From contig CACABC010000001.1 of NCBI GenBank assembly GCA_902530635.1, positions 1-64,000 of the forward strand: a DNA stretch of 64,000 nt. The letters are read 5' to 3'. Both the position numbers and the translations under genes were made by a program. The notes under the pieces were generated by a model. It did no database searches and was not told the origin of the DNA. It was given only the letters and a program-made list of their open reading frames with translations. Positions 1 to 11,160 of this stretch are shown here, piece by piece. The stretch is from an uncultured Pelagibacteraceae bacterium. GTDB taxonomy: Bacteria > Pseudomonadota > Alphaproteobacteria > Pelagibacterales > Pelagibacteraceae. Within the stretch, counting starts at the first letter, position 1, and the number at the start of each line of letters is the position of its first letter.

Positions 1-1962
1 TCAGAACCAAAAAAATTTGATAAAAATAAAGAAAAAAATTTTGATAAAAATAAAAACCTTCAATCTAGAAGAGAACACAAATTGACTCTTTCAAGAGCAA
101 TGAATGTTGAAGAATTTGAAATCAAGCAAAGAAGCTTGGCTTCAGTTAAAAGAGCAAGACTTAAAGAGAAAAAAAATTTAAAAGTATCCGATGAAACAAA
201 AAAAGAGTTTAAAAAAGTCATAAGAGACGTAAAAATTCCAAATCAAATTACAATACAAGAATTGTCTAACCGAATGGCAGAACAATCTAGTAATATAATA
301 AAATTTCTTTTAAATATGGGAGTGAAAGCAACAATTAATCATACTATTGATAAAGATACCTCAGAATATATCGTAAAGGAATTTGGTCACACTCCAGTAG
401 TTGAACAAGCTCTATCTGAAAATTTAGAACAAAAAAAAGATTTTGATGTATCGTTGTTAAATCCAAGGCCACCGATTGTTACAATTATGGGGCACGTCGA
501 CCATGGTAAAACTTCTTTGTTAGATGCTTTGAGAAGTACAAATGTTGTTTCAGGTGAGCATGGCGGTATTACTCAACATATAGGCGCCTATCAAGTCTAC
601 GATGACAATAAAAATTTGATTACATTTATAGATACTCCTGGCCACGCAGCGTTTACAGAAATGAGAGCAAGGGGATCAAAAGTAACTGATATAGTAGTTT
701 TAGTAATAGCAGCGGACGATGGTGTTAAACCACAGACGGTAGAAGCAATACAACATGCAAAAGCAGCCAAAGTGCCAATAATAGTAGCAATTAACAAATC
801 AGATTTGCCAAATTCACAAATTAACAAAATAAAAGATGAACTAATGAGATATGAACTGGTAGCAGAAAGTTTAGGCGGTGAAACTTTATTTGTTGAGGTT
901 TCAGCAAAGAAAAAAACTAACCTTGATAAATTGAAAGAAACTATTATTTTGCAATCAGAAATTTTAGATTTGAAAGCGCCTAAGGACGGTAATGCTCAAG
1001 GGATAGTTTTAGAAGCAAAAATAGATAAAGGCAAAGGACCAGTTTCTACAATATTAATTACTGCAGGTAAATTAGAGAGAGGTAATTATTTTGTTTGCGG
1101 TAGTACTTACGGTAAAGTAAGGGCAATGATAGATTTTAACGGTCAAACAGTAGACAAAGCCAGCCCTTCCACACCTATTGAAATATTAGGGATGAACGAG
1201 GCAGCAAATGCAGGAGATGAATTTTCAGTAGTTGATACAGAAGACGAAGCTAAGAAAATCAATTCTTATAGAAAAACGGGCATTAAAGATAAAAATGTAC
1301 TAATTTCACCAGATAAAACCAATCTTTTTGACAATCAAAATTTAAAAAAAGAATTAAATATTATTTTAAAATCTGATGTACAAGGATCTAGTGAAGCTCT
1401 TAAAAATGCAATCGATAAGATAGAACATTCTGAGGTAAAGCCAAAAATTATTTTGTCAGACATTGGAATGATCAATGAGACAGATATTTCTTTAGCAAAG
1501 GCATCGAATGCAGTTGTAATTGGATTTAATATAAAACCGAATAGAGAGGCAAAAAAGTCAGCTGAAATGGAAAAAATTCGAATAGAATTTTTTAATATTA
1601 TTTATAAAGCTATAGAATTTGTCGAACAATCTTTATCAGGCCTATTAGAACCTGAGAAGAAAGAGACTATACAAGGAACAGCTGAGATTTTGCAAATTTT
1701 TAAACTTTCTAAATCAGGAAAAGTAGCTGGATCAAAAGTTGTTGAAGGTGAAATTAAAAGTACATCAAAAGCCAGAATTATTCGTGATGGTGTAGTAATT
1801 CATGATGGAAATATATCTAGCATTTTTAGAGAAAAAAATGCAGTTAAGGAAGTTAAGAATGGTCTTGAATGTGGAATATCCTTTAAAAATTATGGGGACT
1901 TTAAAATTAAGGACAAGATAGAAGCTTACAAGATTGATATAATTCAAAGGGAAATAAAATGA
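1..1962 (+). CDS. infB: Translation initiation factor IF-2 (5' end cut by window edge)
   Basis: GTPase that delivers initiator tRNA to the 30S subunit and promotes subunit joining. The frame is open to base 1, so the gene starts outside the window; the TTG at 82 is an internal codon, not the start. The GTP-binding motifs are intact: GHVDHGKT (490-513), DTPGH (631-645) and NKSD (793-804), followed by the beta-barrel and C-terminal tRNA-binding domains. The visible N-terminal stretch is Lys/Asn-rich with a short repeated FDKNK element, typical of the poorly conserved IF-2 linker. It ends in a 4-base ATGA overlap with rbfA, which suggests translational coupling. Confidence 0.97.
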   Translation, partial: SEPKKFDKNKEKNFDKNKNLQSRREHKLTLSRAMNVEEFEIKQRSLASVKRARLKEKKNLKVSDETKKEFKKVIRDVKIPNQITIQELSNRMAEQSSNIIKFLLNMGVKATINHTIDKDTSEYIVKEFGHTPVVEQALSENLEQKKDFDVSLLNPRPPIVTIMGHVDHGKTSLLDALRSTNVVSGEHGGITQHIGAYQVYDDNKNLITFIDTPGHAAFTEMRARGSKVTDIVVLVIAADDGVKPQTVEAIQHAKAAKVPIIVAINKSDLPNSQINKIKDELMRYELVAESLGGETLFVEVSAKKKTNLDKLKETIILQSEILDLKAPKDGNAQGIVLEAKIDKGKGPVSTILITAGKLERGNYFVCGSTYGKVRAMIDFNGQTVDKASPSTPIEILGMNEAANAGDEFSVVDTEDEAKKINSYRKTGIKDKNVLISPDKTNLFDNQNLKKELNIILKSDVQGSSEALKNAIDKIEHSEVKPKIILSDIGMINETDISLAKASNAVVIGFNIKPNREAKKSAEMEKIRIEFFNIIYKAIEFVEQSLSGLLEPEKKETIQGTAEILQIFKLSKSGKVAGSKVVEGEIKSTSKARIIRDGVVIHDGNISSIFREKNAVKEVKNGLECGISFKNYGDFKIKDKIEAYKIDIIQREIK

Positions 1963-2336
1963 TGAATAGAAAATCAAATACTGGTAGCTTTAATCATAGA
2001 CATTTAAGAGTGGGAGAATTAGTTAAACAAAATTTAGGCCAAATCTTTTTAAGAAATGAAGCTAAAATACCCTCATTTAACACTAAATTAGTAACTGTCA
2101 CAGAGGTCAGAATGAGTTCTGATTTAAAATCTGCGAGGGCCTACGTGATACCATTGGGAGGAAAAGATACAGAAAAAACAGTAAATACCTTGACGGAATT
2201 TTCACATCTTGTTAGAAAAGCCCTGTCAAAGAAATTGGACATAAAGTTTCTACCCAAGCTGCACTTTGTAGGAGATGGTTCCTTTGATTATGCAGAAAAA
2301 ATTGAAAAATTAATAAAAGAAAATAGTAAAAAATAA
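1959..2336 (+). CDS. rbfA: Ribosome-binding factor A
   Basis: Small KH-fold factor needed for 16S rRNA 5'-end maturation and cold adaptation. The protein has 125 residues, the usual size, with the family pattern of an N-terminal helix around RVGELVKQNLGQI, a central VTEVRMSSDLKSARAYV strand-helix, and LPKLHFVGDGSFDYAEKIE near the C-terminus. The ATG overlaps the infB stop by four bases, and the next gene, rpsO, starts at the base after its stop. There is therefore no truB here, although truB separates rbfA from rpsO in E. coli and many other proteobacteria. Confidence 0.95.
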   Translation: MMNRKSNTGSFNHRHLRVGELVKQNLGQIFLRNEAKIPSFNTKLVTVTEVRMSSDLKSARAYVIPLGGKDTEKTVNTLTEFSHLVRKALSKKLDIKFLPKLHFVGDGSFDYAEKIEKLIKENSKK

Positions 2337-2597
2337 ATGGCAACAAAAAAAGAAGATATAACAAAATCACTAGCACTACATAAAAAAGATGTAGGATCAG
2401 CATCTGTTCAAATTGGTTTACTAAGTGAGAAAATAAATAGATTATCGTTACATTTTAAAAAATTTAAAAAAGACAAACACTCTTCGAGGGGACTAACAAA
2501 ATCGGTAAATCGAAGAAAAAGGCTTTTAGATTATTTAAGTAAAAATGACCCAAAAAGGTACAACGATATTTTGAAGAAGCTTAATTTGAGAAAATAA
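2337..2597 (+). CDS. rpsO: 30S ribosomal protein S15
   Basis: Primary 16S rRNA-binding protein of the 30S platform. The 86 residues (usually about 88-89) contain the family core: GSASVQIGLLSEKINRL, LHFKKFKKDKHSSRGL and the C-terminal RRKRLLDYLSKNDPKRY helix. The ATG follows the rbfA stop directly, and the stop is followed directly by the pnp ATG, so the gene has no intergenic leader. S15 autoregulation in E. coli uses a leader pseudoknot; any equivalent here would have to lie inside rbfA. Confidence 0.97.
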   Translation: MATKKEDITKSLALHKKDVGSASVQIGLLSEKINRLSLHFKKFKKDKHSSRGLTKSVNRRKRLLDYLSKNDPKRYNDILKKLNLRK

Positions 2598-4667
2598 ATG
2601 TTTAAACAATTTAAAGAAGAAATAGATTTTGGTGGCAAGAAACTCATTTTAGAAACAGGAAAAGTTGCGAGACAAGCAGACGGAGCTATAATTGCTACTT
2701 GGGGAGAAACAGTTGTAATTGCGACTGTTGTTGGAGCCAAAAAAGTAAATCCAGAAACAGATTATTTTCCTCTTTCAGTAAATTATCAAGAAAAATATTA
2801 TGCTGCAGGTAAAATTCCCGGTGGTTATTTTAAAAGAGAAGCAAGACCAACTGAAGCTGAAACTTTAATATCGAGATTAATTGATAGACCAATTAGACCA
2901 CTATTCCCTGAAAGTTTTAGAAATGAAGTCCAACTTTTACCAACTGTTCTATCTTATGATAATGAAAATGAAGCAGATATTTTATCAATAATTGCATCAT
3001 CAGCAGCTTTATCAATATCTGGACTACCGTTTAAAGGTCCTGTAGGTGCATCACGAGTAGGATTTATTGATGGAAAATGTGTTCTTAATCCAACAAAGAA
3101 AGAATTAGAAAATTCAAAATTAGATTTGGTTGTAGCAGGAACTAAAGATGCAGTTTTAATGGTTGAATCAGAAGCATCAGGACTTACCGAAAAAGAAATG
3201 TTGGACGCAGTCAAATTTGGTCATGAAGGATTTGTTTCAGTAATTAAAGGTATAGAAAAACTATCTAAAAAGTGTTCAAAAGAAAAGTGGAAAATTGAAG
3301 AAAAAGATTTTAGCAAAGTATCAAAAAAAATTGAAAAAGAACTTAAGAAGGATTTAGAAAAAGCTTTTTCAGAAAAAGATAAAAAAACTAGATCAGATTT
3401 AATTAGTCAAGCTGGAGAGAAATGTAAAAGTTTGTTTGAAGGAGATGAAGATCTTTTAGAACATGAAATAATGTTGCAACTTAAAAAACTTGAAAAAAAC
3501 ATCGTTAGAACAAGAATTTTAAAAAACAAAAAAAGAATCGACGGTAGAGGTTTATCTGATGTAAGACCTATTAAATGTGAAGTTGGAGTTTTGCCAAGGA
3601 CACATGGATCAGCATTATTTACAAGAGGAGAAACCCAAGCTTTAGTGACTACAACTTTAGGTACTACAGACGACGAGCAAAGAATTGAAAGTTTGGAAGG
3701 TTTAAAGAGACAAAGATTTATGCTCCATTACAATTTTCCTCCTTTCTCAGTTGGTGAAACTGGGAGAATTGGAACAGGTAGAAGAGAAGTAGGACACGGT
3801 AAACTAGCATGGAGAGCTCTGAATTCTTCTCTTCCTAAAAAAGAGAACTTTCCATACACTCTTAGAATCGTTTCTGAAATTACAGAATCTAACGGATCCT
3901 CTTCAATGGCAACTGTTTGTGGATCTTCACTTGCATTAATGGATGCAGCAGTTCCTATAGCCGAACCAGTTGCTGGAATAGCAATGGGTTTAATAAAAGA
4001 AAAAGATGACTTTTCAATTCTTTCAGACATTTTAGGTGACGAAGATCATCTTGGTGATATGGATTTTAAAGTTGCAGGTACAAAAGATGGAATCACATCA
4101 CTGCAGATGGATATCAAGATTACAGGTATTACATTTGAAATTATGGAAAAAGCACTTGCTCAAGCTAAAGATGGAAGGGTTCATATCTTAAATGAAATGA
4201 ACAAAACTATTAAATCTTCTAGAAAAGAAGTTGGAAAACACACACCAAAAATGGAAACTATTAAAGTTGATAAAAAAGATATCGCAACAGTTATTGGTAA
4301 AGGCGGTGCAACTATAAGAGAAATCGTTGAAAAATCTGGGGCAAAGGTTGATGTCAAAGATACAGGAGAAGTGACCGTAGCAGCTGCAAACGAAGAGACT
4401 AGAAAAATAGCAGTACAAATGATCAACGACCTTGTTGCTAAACCAGAGATGGGCAAAACATATAAAGGTAAAGTTGTAAAAATTATGGAATTCGGAGCAT
4501 TCGTAAATTTTTTAGGAAAACAAGATGGTCTTGTTCACATTTCTCAATTAGCTGCAAAAAGGGTTCAAAAAGTTACAGATGTAGTCAAAGAAGGTGACGA
4601 AGTTTCTGTAAAAGTAATTGGATTTGACAGAGGTAAAGTTAAACTTTCAATAAAAGAAGCTTCTTAG
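2598..4667 (+). CDS. pnp: Polyribonucleotide nucleotidyltransferase (PNPase)
   Basis: Phosphorolytic 3'-5' exoribonuclease of RNA decay. The 689 residues hold the full architecture: a first RNase PH domain ([14 protein letters not shown] at the start), an all-helical linker, a second RNase PH domain ([15 protein letters not shown] to the [17 protein letters not shown] and [19 protein letters not shown] motifs), a KH domain ([21 protein letters not shown]) and a C-terminal S1 domain ([26 protein letters not shown]). It is the last gene of the infB operon, with zero spacing to rpsO. The 3' end overlaps the convergent downstream gene by four bases, with no terminator hairpin seen. Confidence 0.98.
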   Translation: MFKQFKEEIDFGGKKLILETGKVARQADGAIIATWGETVVIATVVGAKKVNPETDYFPLSVNYQEKYYAAGKIPGGYFKREARPTEAETLISRLIDRPIRPLFPESFRNEVQLLPTVLSYDNENEADILSIIASSAALSISGLPFKGPVGASRVGFIDGKCVLNPTKKELENSKLDLVVAGTKDAVLMVESEASGLTEKEMLDAVKFGHEGFVSVIKGIEKLSKKCSKEKWKIEEKDFSKVSKKIEKELKKDLEKAFSEKDKKTRSDLISQAGEKCKSLFEGDEDLLEHEIMLQLKKLEKNIVRTRILKNKKRIDGRGLSDVRPIKCEVGVLPRTHGSALFTRGETQALVTTTLGTTDDEQRIESLEGLKRQRFMLHYNFPPFSVGETGRIGTGRREVGHGKLAWRALNSSLPKKENFPYTLRIVSEITESNGSSSMATVCGSSLALMDAAVPIAEPVAGIAMGLIKEKDDFSILSDILGDEDHLGDMDFKVAGTKDGITSLQMDIKITGITFEIMEKALAQAKDGRVHILNEMNKTIKSSRKEVGKHTPKMETIKVDKKDIATVIGKGGATIREIVEKSGAKVDVKDTGEVTVAAANEETRKIAVQMINDLVAKPEMGKTYKGKVVKIMEFGAFVNFLGKQDGLVHISQLAAKRVQKVTDVVKEGDEVSVKVIGFDRGKVKLSIKEAS

Positions 4668-5182
4668 ACTTTATATTCAAAATTTTGAGTTTTTTCATTA
4701 ACACTTAATTCTTGAGCTCCATTTCTCAAGTGAAAATTTCGTGCCATTTCTGTTAGAGGAGACAAGGTAACCAATCTATTTAAATGATTTGAGTTCTTTA
4801 TTTTTTTAAATACCTCTTTAACAATTAATTTTCCTCCACCTTTTTTCTTTGACCATACTGTATATGCAATTGCTATTTTTCCTACATTATCATTTCTCCA
4901 AGACGCACTTTGTAAATGAGCATCTTTAGTCATTAAGTCGAATTCCTCTATTGTTTTTGGAATTTCGTTTGTAAAACCAAAGCACATTATTGCACATATT
5001 TCCTTTTTATATTTTACGCCAAATATTTTTCTACCATGGCTTGTTCTAAATTTTACATCTAACTCAGGTCTTATTGGATCTTCTTTAATGTTACAGGTCT
5101 CAAGCTCAACAAGCTCTGCTCCTTTTATCCAATCAAAAAAATTTTCAAATTTTTCCTTAATTTTTTTATTTAATTTAGACAT
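4664..5182 (-). CDS. Hypothetical protein, possibly GNAT acetyltransferase-like
   Basis: A 172-residue soluble protein I do not recognise with confidence. There is no signal peptide or membrane segment. The segment [27 protein letters not shown] followed by [20 protein letters not shown] resembles the acetyl-CoA-binding core and late helix of GNAT folds, but the canonical Q/R-x-x-G-x-G/A loop is only loosely matched. It is convergent with pnp (4-base overlap) and lies 15 bases downstream of fabI on the same strand, so it may be co-transcribed with the fatty acid genes. Acetyltransferase activity is inference only. Confidence 0.6.
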   Translation of the reverse strand: MSKLNKKIKEKFENFFDWIKGAELVELETCNIKEDPIRPELDVKFRTSHGRKIFGVKYKKEICAIMCFGFTNEIPKTIEEFDLMTKDAHLQSASWRNDNVGKIAIAYTVWSKKKGGGKLIVKEVFKKIKNSNHLNRLVTLSPLTEMARNFHLRNGAQELSVNEKTQNFEYKV

Positions 5183-5197
5183 TTTTTATTAATTTTA

Positions 5198-5983
5198 TTA
5201 GGTAATATTTTTTGGATCTGGCATTCCTGCTTTATTATAACCAGCATCAACATAATGTATTTCGCCTGTTACACCGGCGGCAAGATCACTTAATAAATAA
5301 AGTGCAGATTTTCCTACATCATCGATATCAACGTTTCTTTTTAAAAAAGAATGGTCGGAACTCCATTTATACAAAAACTTTGCATCACCAATTGCTGATG
5401 CTGCTAAAGTTTTAATTGGTCCAGCGCTAATGGCATTTACCCTAATTCCTTTTGTACCTAAGTCTCTAGAAATATACTTCACACTCGATTCTAAGGCAGC
5501 TTTACAAACCCCCATTACATTGTAGTTGGGTATTACTTTTGTGGACTCGTAAGTCAAAGTTAGCATACTCGATCCACTTTTCATTATTTTTGATGCCTCT
5601 TTAGCAATCTCTGTAAACGAAAAACATGATACCAACATACTTTTTGTAAAGTTTTCTCTTGAGGTGTCAATATACTGACCTGATAGTTCTGTTCTATCTG
5701 AAAATGCAATAGCATGAACTACGAAATCAATTTGTCCCCACTTTTTTTTTATTTCCTCAAATGTTTTTTTAATATCATTTTTGTTTTCTACATTACAATC
5801 TAAAAGAAATTTTGAGTTAACGGACTCAGCTAGGGGCGTAACTCTTTTTTTAAGTGCATCTCCAAGGTATGTAAAAGCAAGCTCAGCTCCATTTTCTGAA
5901 AGTTTTTTCGCTATACCCCAAGCTATGGATCGTTCATTAGCAACACCCATTATTAAACCTTTTTTACCTTTAACTAGATCCAT
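5198..5983 (-). CDS. fabI: Enoyl-[acyl-carrier-protein] reductase (NADH)
   Basis: Catalyses the last reduction of each type II fatty acid elongation cycle. The 261-residue SDR-fold protein has the FabI-type N-terminal nucleotide site GVANERSIAWGIAKKL, the catalytic Tyr-x6-Lys in YNVMGVCKAALE, and the substrate loop GPIKTLAASAI (the known triclosan-binding region of the family). It ends with the typical GEIHYVDAGYN segment. It is the third gene of fabA-fabB-fabI, two bases after fabB. Confidence 0.97.
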   Translation of the reverse strand: MDLVKGKKGLIMGVANERSIAWGIAKKLSENGAELAFTYLGDALKKRVTPLAESVNSKFLLDCNVENKNDIKKTFEEIKKKWGQIDFVVHAIAFSDRTELSGQYIDTSRENFTKSMLVSCFSFTEIAKEASKIMKSGSSMLTLTYESTKVIPNYNVMGVCKAALESSVKYISRDLGTKGIRVNAISAGPIKTLAASAIGDAKFLYKWSSDHSFLKRNVDIDDVGKSALYLLSDLAAGVTGEIHYVDAGYNKAGMPDPKNIT

Positions 5984-5985
5984 TC

Positions 5986-7197
5986 TTAAACCTTTTCAAA
6001 AATCAAAGTTGCGTTTGTTCCACCAAAACCAAAGCTATTTGACATCACAGAGTTCAAATTTACATCTCTCTCAACCTTTGTAACAATTGGAAAGTTCTTA
6101 GCTTCATCATCCATCTCATTTACATTTGCTGAAGCAGCGATAAAATTATTTTCCATCATTATTAATGAGTAAATTGCTTCATGAACTGAAGCTGCACCCA
6201 GCGGGTGTCCTGAAAGAGATTTGGTTGAACTTATTTTTGGAATGTTATCTTTGAAAGCACCTTTTATCGCTTTTAACTCAGTTATATCTCCCACAGGTGT
6301 TGAGGTTCCATGAGCATTTATATAATCAACTTTATTACGTGTTGTCTTTAGTGCTAAATTCATACACCTAGTTGCTCCCTCGCCTGATGGCGCAACCATA
6401 TCATAACCATCAGAAGTAGCTCCATAACCAGTGAGTTCTGCATAAATTTTTGCTCCTCTTGCTTTTGCATGCTCTAATTCTTCTAAAACTAAAACTCCTG
6501 CTCCTCCAGCTATAACAAAACCGTCTCTAGTTTTGTCATAAGGTCTAGATGCTTTTTGCGGAGAGTCATTATATTTAGATGATAAGGCAGTCATCGCATC
6601 GAACATTGCTGTCATTGCAAAATGTATTTCATCACTACCACCAGCAAATATAACTTTTTGTTTTCCAAACTGAATAAGTTCCATTGCATTTCCAATACAA
6701 TGCCCACTAGTCGCGCAAGCAGAGCTAATTGTATAGTTAACGCCTTTTATTTTAAAGGGAACAGCCAAGGTTGCAGACGCAGTACTCGCCATTGTTCTTG
6801 GTACAATAAAAGGCCCCATTTTTTTTGGATTTTTTTCTCTTGTTTTGTCTGCAGCTAAAATTACATTTTCTATAGAGGGACCCCCTGATCCCATGACCAT
6901 ACCAGAATTAACATTACTTACATCTTTGTCCTCCAAGCCTGAGTCACTAATAGCCTCTTTCATAGCTACATAATTATATGCCGATCCATTTCCCATAAAC
7001 CTTAAAGCTTTTCTATCAACATAATCAGCAAGTTTAATATTTGGTTTTCCATGAACGTGGCTTTTTAAATTATGTTCTTTATATTCTTCTGCAAAAGAAA
7101 TTCCTGATTTATTATTAATAAGAGAATCGTAAACTTCTTTTTGATTATTACCAAGACAAGAAACAATCCCAATACCTGTTACAACAACTCTCTTCAT
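5986..7197 (-). CDS. fabB: 3-oxoacyl-[acyl-carrier-protein] synthase I
   Basis: Condensing enzyme that elongates cis-unsaturated acyl-ACPs made by FabA. The 403 residues begin with KRVVVTGIGIVSCLG. The Cys-His-His triad is visible: Cys in ISSACATSGHCIGNA (near residue 163), His in NAHGTSTPVGDITE and His in STKSLSGHPLGAASVHEA. The C-terminus NSFGFGGTNATLIFEK is typical. Assignment to FabB rather than FabF rests on the sequence and on the neighbouring fabA. It overlaps fabA by four bases. Confidence 0.96.
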   Translation of the reverse strand: MKRVVVTGIGIVSCLGNNQKEVYDSLINNKSGISFAEEYKEHNLKSHVHGKPNIKLADYVDRKALRFMGNGSAYNYVAMKEAISDSGLEDKDVSNVNSGMVMGSGGPSIENVILAADKTREKNPKKMGPFIVPRTMASTASATLAVPFKIKGVNYTISSACATSGHCIGNAMELIQFGKQKVIFAGGSDEIHFAMTAMFDAMTALSSKYNDSPQKASRPYDKTRDGFVIAGGAGVLVLEELEHAKARGAKIYAELTGYGATSDGYDMVAPSGEGATRCMNLALKTTRNKVDYINAHGTSTPVGDITELKAIKGAFKDNIPKISSTKSLSGHPLGAASVHEAIYSLIMMENNFIAASANVNEMDDEAKNFPIVTKVERDVNLNSVMSNSFGFGGTNATLIFEKV

Positions 7198-7700
7198 TGT
7201 TTATAAACTCCAACTTTTAAATTTTCTGCAGTATATATTTGTTTATCATCAGCTTTCAAAATCCCATCTGCAAATCCAACAGTTCCACCTTCTGTTTTTA
7301 AAACTTTTTTCATATTAACTTCATAAGTTGCCATTTTAACTTTTTTTATAACTTCTCCTGTAAATCTAACAGAATTTACACCTAAAGCACGTCCTTTACC
7401 TGGTTCACCTATCCATCCTAAGTAAAATCCAACTAATTGCCACATTGCGTCTAATCCAAGACATCCAGGCATCACAGGATCACTCTTAAAATGACAATCA
7501 AAGAACCACATATTATCCTTAATATCTAGCTCAGCTTTTATTATACCTTTTTTAAATTTTCCTTCACCTGATTGAATTTGTGTAATTCTGTCAAACATCA
7601 ACATCGGTGGCGATGGTAAACGCGCATTCCCTTCACCAAAAAGGGCACCATTTGCACAGTCAATTAATTCGTTATAGTTGTAATTGTTTTTTTGTTTCAT
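7194..7700 (-). CDS. fabA: 3-hydroxydecanoyl-ACP dehydratase/isomerase
   Basis: Introduces the cis double bond at C10 for anaerobic-type unsaturated fatty acid synthesis. The catalytic His and Asp lie in the hallmark CHFKSDPVMPGCLGLDAMWQ, followed by LVGFYLGW and KGRALGVNSVRFTGEV. The frame opens at a TTG at 7715, but I chose the ATG at 7700 (168 residues, MKQKNNYNYNEL), which matches the length and N-terminus of known FabA (about 172). First gene of fabA-fabB-fabI, divergent from irr across about 71 bases, an arrangement known from other alphaproteobacteria. Confidence 0.96.
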   Translation of the reverse strand: MKQKNNYNYNELIDCANGALFGEGNARLPSPPMLMFDRITQIQSGEGKFKKGIIKAELDIKDNMWFFDCHFKSDPVMPGCLGLDAMWQLVGFYLGWIGEPGKGRALGVNSVRFTGEVIKKVKMATYEVNMKKVLKTEGGTVGFADGILKADDKQIYTAENLKVGVYKQ

Positions 7701-7771
7701 TTTGAAAGCTAACAATTGCTTGAGTTTTTAGCAATATCATATATAAAATTGAAAAATTATAAAGTAAGTTA

Positions 7772-8194
7772 ATGCGTAAAATGAATAATAAAAACAAGAC
7801 TTTTATAGATAAACTTAGATCATCAGGTCTTAGACCTACAAATCAAAGAGTAGAAATAAGCAAATTTCTCTTCAATAGAAAAAAAACATTTCATTTTACA
7901 GTTGAAGAATTAAAAAATTCTATGAATTCAAAAAGGTCAAAAAAAATTTCTACAGCTACTTTTTATAACACTGTGCATGCACTTAAAAGCGCTGGGCATC
8001 TGAAGGAATTCTCTTTGGAGAATAACACTTCGTGTTATGATACTAATATTACATCTCATCATCACTTTTTTGATGATGGGAAAGTAATTGATATTAAGAG
8101 CGACAAAATTACCTTTCAAAAACTTCCAGAAGCTCCAAAAGGTAAGAAAATCAAAAACGTTGAAGTTGTAATAAGATTAGAAAATAATAATTAA
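7772..8194 (+). CDS. irr: Fur-family iron response regulator Irr
   Basis: A 140-residue Fur-superfamily regulator. The N-terminal winged helix contains LRSSGLRPTNQRVEISKFLF and STATFYNTVHALKSAGHLKEF. The dimerisation domain has TSHHHFFDDGKVIDI, whose three consecutive histidines are characteristic of alphaproteobacterial Irr (haem/metal sensing) rather than Fur or Zur, and the Fur-type CxxC motifs are absent. In related bacteria Irr controls haem synthesis, iron and haem enzymes under iron limitation. Its position beside fabA supports the assignment, and a likely Irr operator lies just downstream, before katG (8229-8245). Confidence 0.9.
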   Translation: MRKMNNKNKTFIDKLRSSGLRPTNQRVEISKFLFNRKKTFHFTVEELKNSMNSKRSKKISTATFYNTVHALKSAGHLKEFSLENNTSCYDTNITSHHHFFDDGKVIDIKSDKITFQKLPEAPKGKKIKNVEVVIRLENNN

Positions 8195-8217
8195 TCCAAA
8201 AAAGAGATCTTGTTGTA

Positions 8218-8245
8218 TTGACACCTACTTTAGAATAATTATAAA
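8218..8245 (+). promoter_or_regulatory. Candidate sigma-70-type promoter of katG
   Basis: A perfect -35 TTGACA (8218-8223) is followed after 16 bases by TATAAA (8240-8245). A start of transcription near 8252 would give a leader of about 20 bases before the katG ATG at 8272. The -10 element lies inside the palindrome described separately, so a bound regulator should compete with RNA polymerase. Confidence 0.55.
8229..8245. promoter_or_regulatory. Candidate Irr operator (iron control element) upstream of katG
   Basis: The 17-base element TTTAGAATAATTATAAA is an interrupted palindrome with half-sites TTTAGAA and TTATAAA around a 3-base spacer. It differs at one position from the TTTAGAA-N3-TTCTAAA pattern I recall for alphaproteobacterial Irr boxes. 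The dyad extends outward (TACTTTA...AAAGTA, about 23 bases). It lies between irr and the haem enzyme gene katG and covers the candidate -10 box. Binding by Irr is inferred. Confidence 0.55.
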
Positions 8246-8259
8246 GTAGTTATAATTAA

Positions 8260-10437
<2,178 letters not shown>

Positions 10438-10450
10438 AAAATAATAAGCA

Positions 10451-10705
10451 ATGACAGAATTAACATCAGGAATATTTAACGCTTCAAAAAAAATCTACGA
10501 TACAAATAAAGGCTCGATTTTAAGAACAGTTGTTTACACAATTGGTCACTTTGTAATTGCAATTACTGTATTAATGTTAGTTGCAGATGTATCTTTTTAT
10601 ATAGCATTAACTGATGCAATAGTTGAACCTTTAGCAAATTCTGTATGGTATTTTGTTTTGGATAAGTTTTGGGCTTCAAAAATTTCGAAAAAAAAGAAAA
10701 ATTAA
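10451..10705 (+). CDS. DUF2061 small membrane protein
   Basis: An 84-residue protein with two hydrophobic segments (VVYTIGHFVIAITVLMLVADVSFYIAL and a weaker one around NSVWYFVLDKFWA) and a Lys-rich tail. The S-x-x-RTxxYTxxHFxIA pattern fits DUF2061 family membrane proteins, whose role is unknown. It starts 13 bases after katG, so it may share its transcript. It overlaps the convergent SH3-protein gene by four bases. Confidence 0.75.
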   Translation: MTELTSGIFNASKKIYDTNKGSILRTVVYTIGHFVIAITVLMLVADVSFYIALTDAIVEPLANSVWYFVLDKFWASKISKKKKN

Positions 10706-11160
10706 AGTCTACCTTTTAAATTTTGTTTTTCTATCCAACCTAAATAATTTCCAGTTTTAACTTTGCACCAATTATTTTTGCACTTTTTAATTAAACATAA
10801 TCTTCCTTTTTCTAACATAACTAAAGGCTTAGAAAATAATGAAGGTTTCTTAAAAACTATGGATTTGTCTAAAAAATTTATCGCAGCTCTTTTTTTTGAA
10901 AGTTGGCTGATATGAATCCAGCCAGAATTATTTTCGTGGTCTAAAATCTTTCTAAAGTTATCGGATTTATCTTGAACCAATATTGGCAAAAATTTTTTTT
11001 TATAAACTAATTTTACAGGATATTTTAAGGATGGTCCCTGTCTTAAATTCACCTTGTCATTTCTGAGAGTCAGATAATAGCTTTCATCTGAAAATGCATT
11101 TGGAAAAATAAAAATGAAAAATATGAAAATAAATTTAAATAATTTTTTTTCTTTAAGCAT
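10702..11160 (-). CDS. Secreted SH3-domain protein
   Basis: A 152-residue protein with an N-terminal signal or anchor (residues about 8-22, FKFIFIFFIFIFPNAFS). A first bacterial SH3 domain contains VNLRQGPSLKYPV and GWIHISQL; a second, degenerate SH3-like unit ends in CKNNWCKVKTGNYLGWIEK. Such domains often bind cell-wall peptides or metals. It is probably periplasmic. The start overlaps the 3' end of the upstream ThiF-like gene by eight bases. The function is unassigned. Confidence 0.75.
   Translation of the reverse strand: MLKEKKLFKFIFIFFIFIFPNAFSDESYYLTLRNDKVNLRQGPSLKYPVKLVYKKKFLPILVQDKSDNFRKILDHENNSGWIHISQLSKKRAAINFLDKSIVFKKPSLFSKPLVMLEKGRLCLIKKCKNNWCKVKTGNYLGWIEKQNLKGRL

Noticed and set aside
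82-90. TTG at 82 as the start of infB
   Set aside because: The frame is open back to base 1 and encodes typical IF-2 linker sequence, so this is an internal codon of a gene cut by the window edge.
7701-7715. TTG at 7715 as the fabA start
   Set aside because: The ATG at 7700 gives the usual FabA length and N-terminus, while the TTG adds five unmatched residues.
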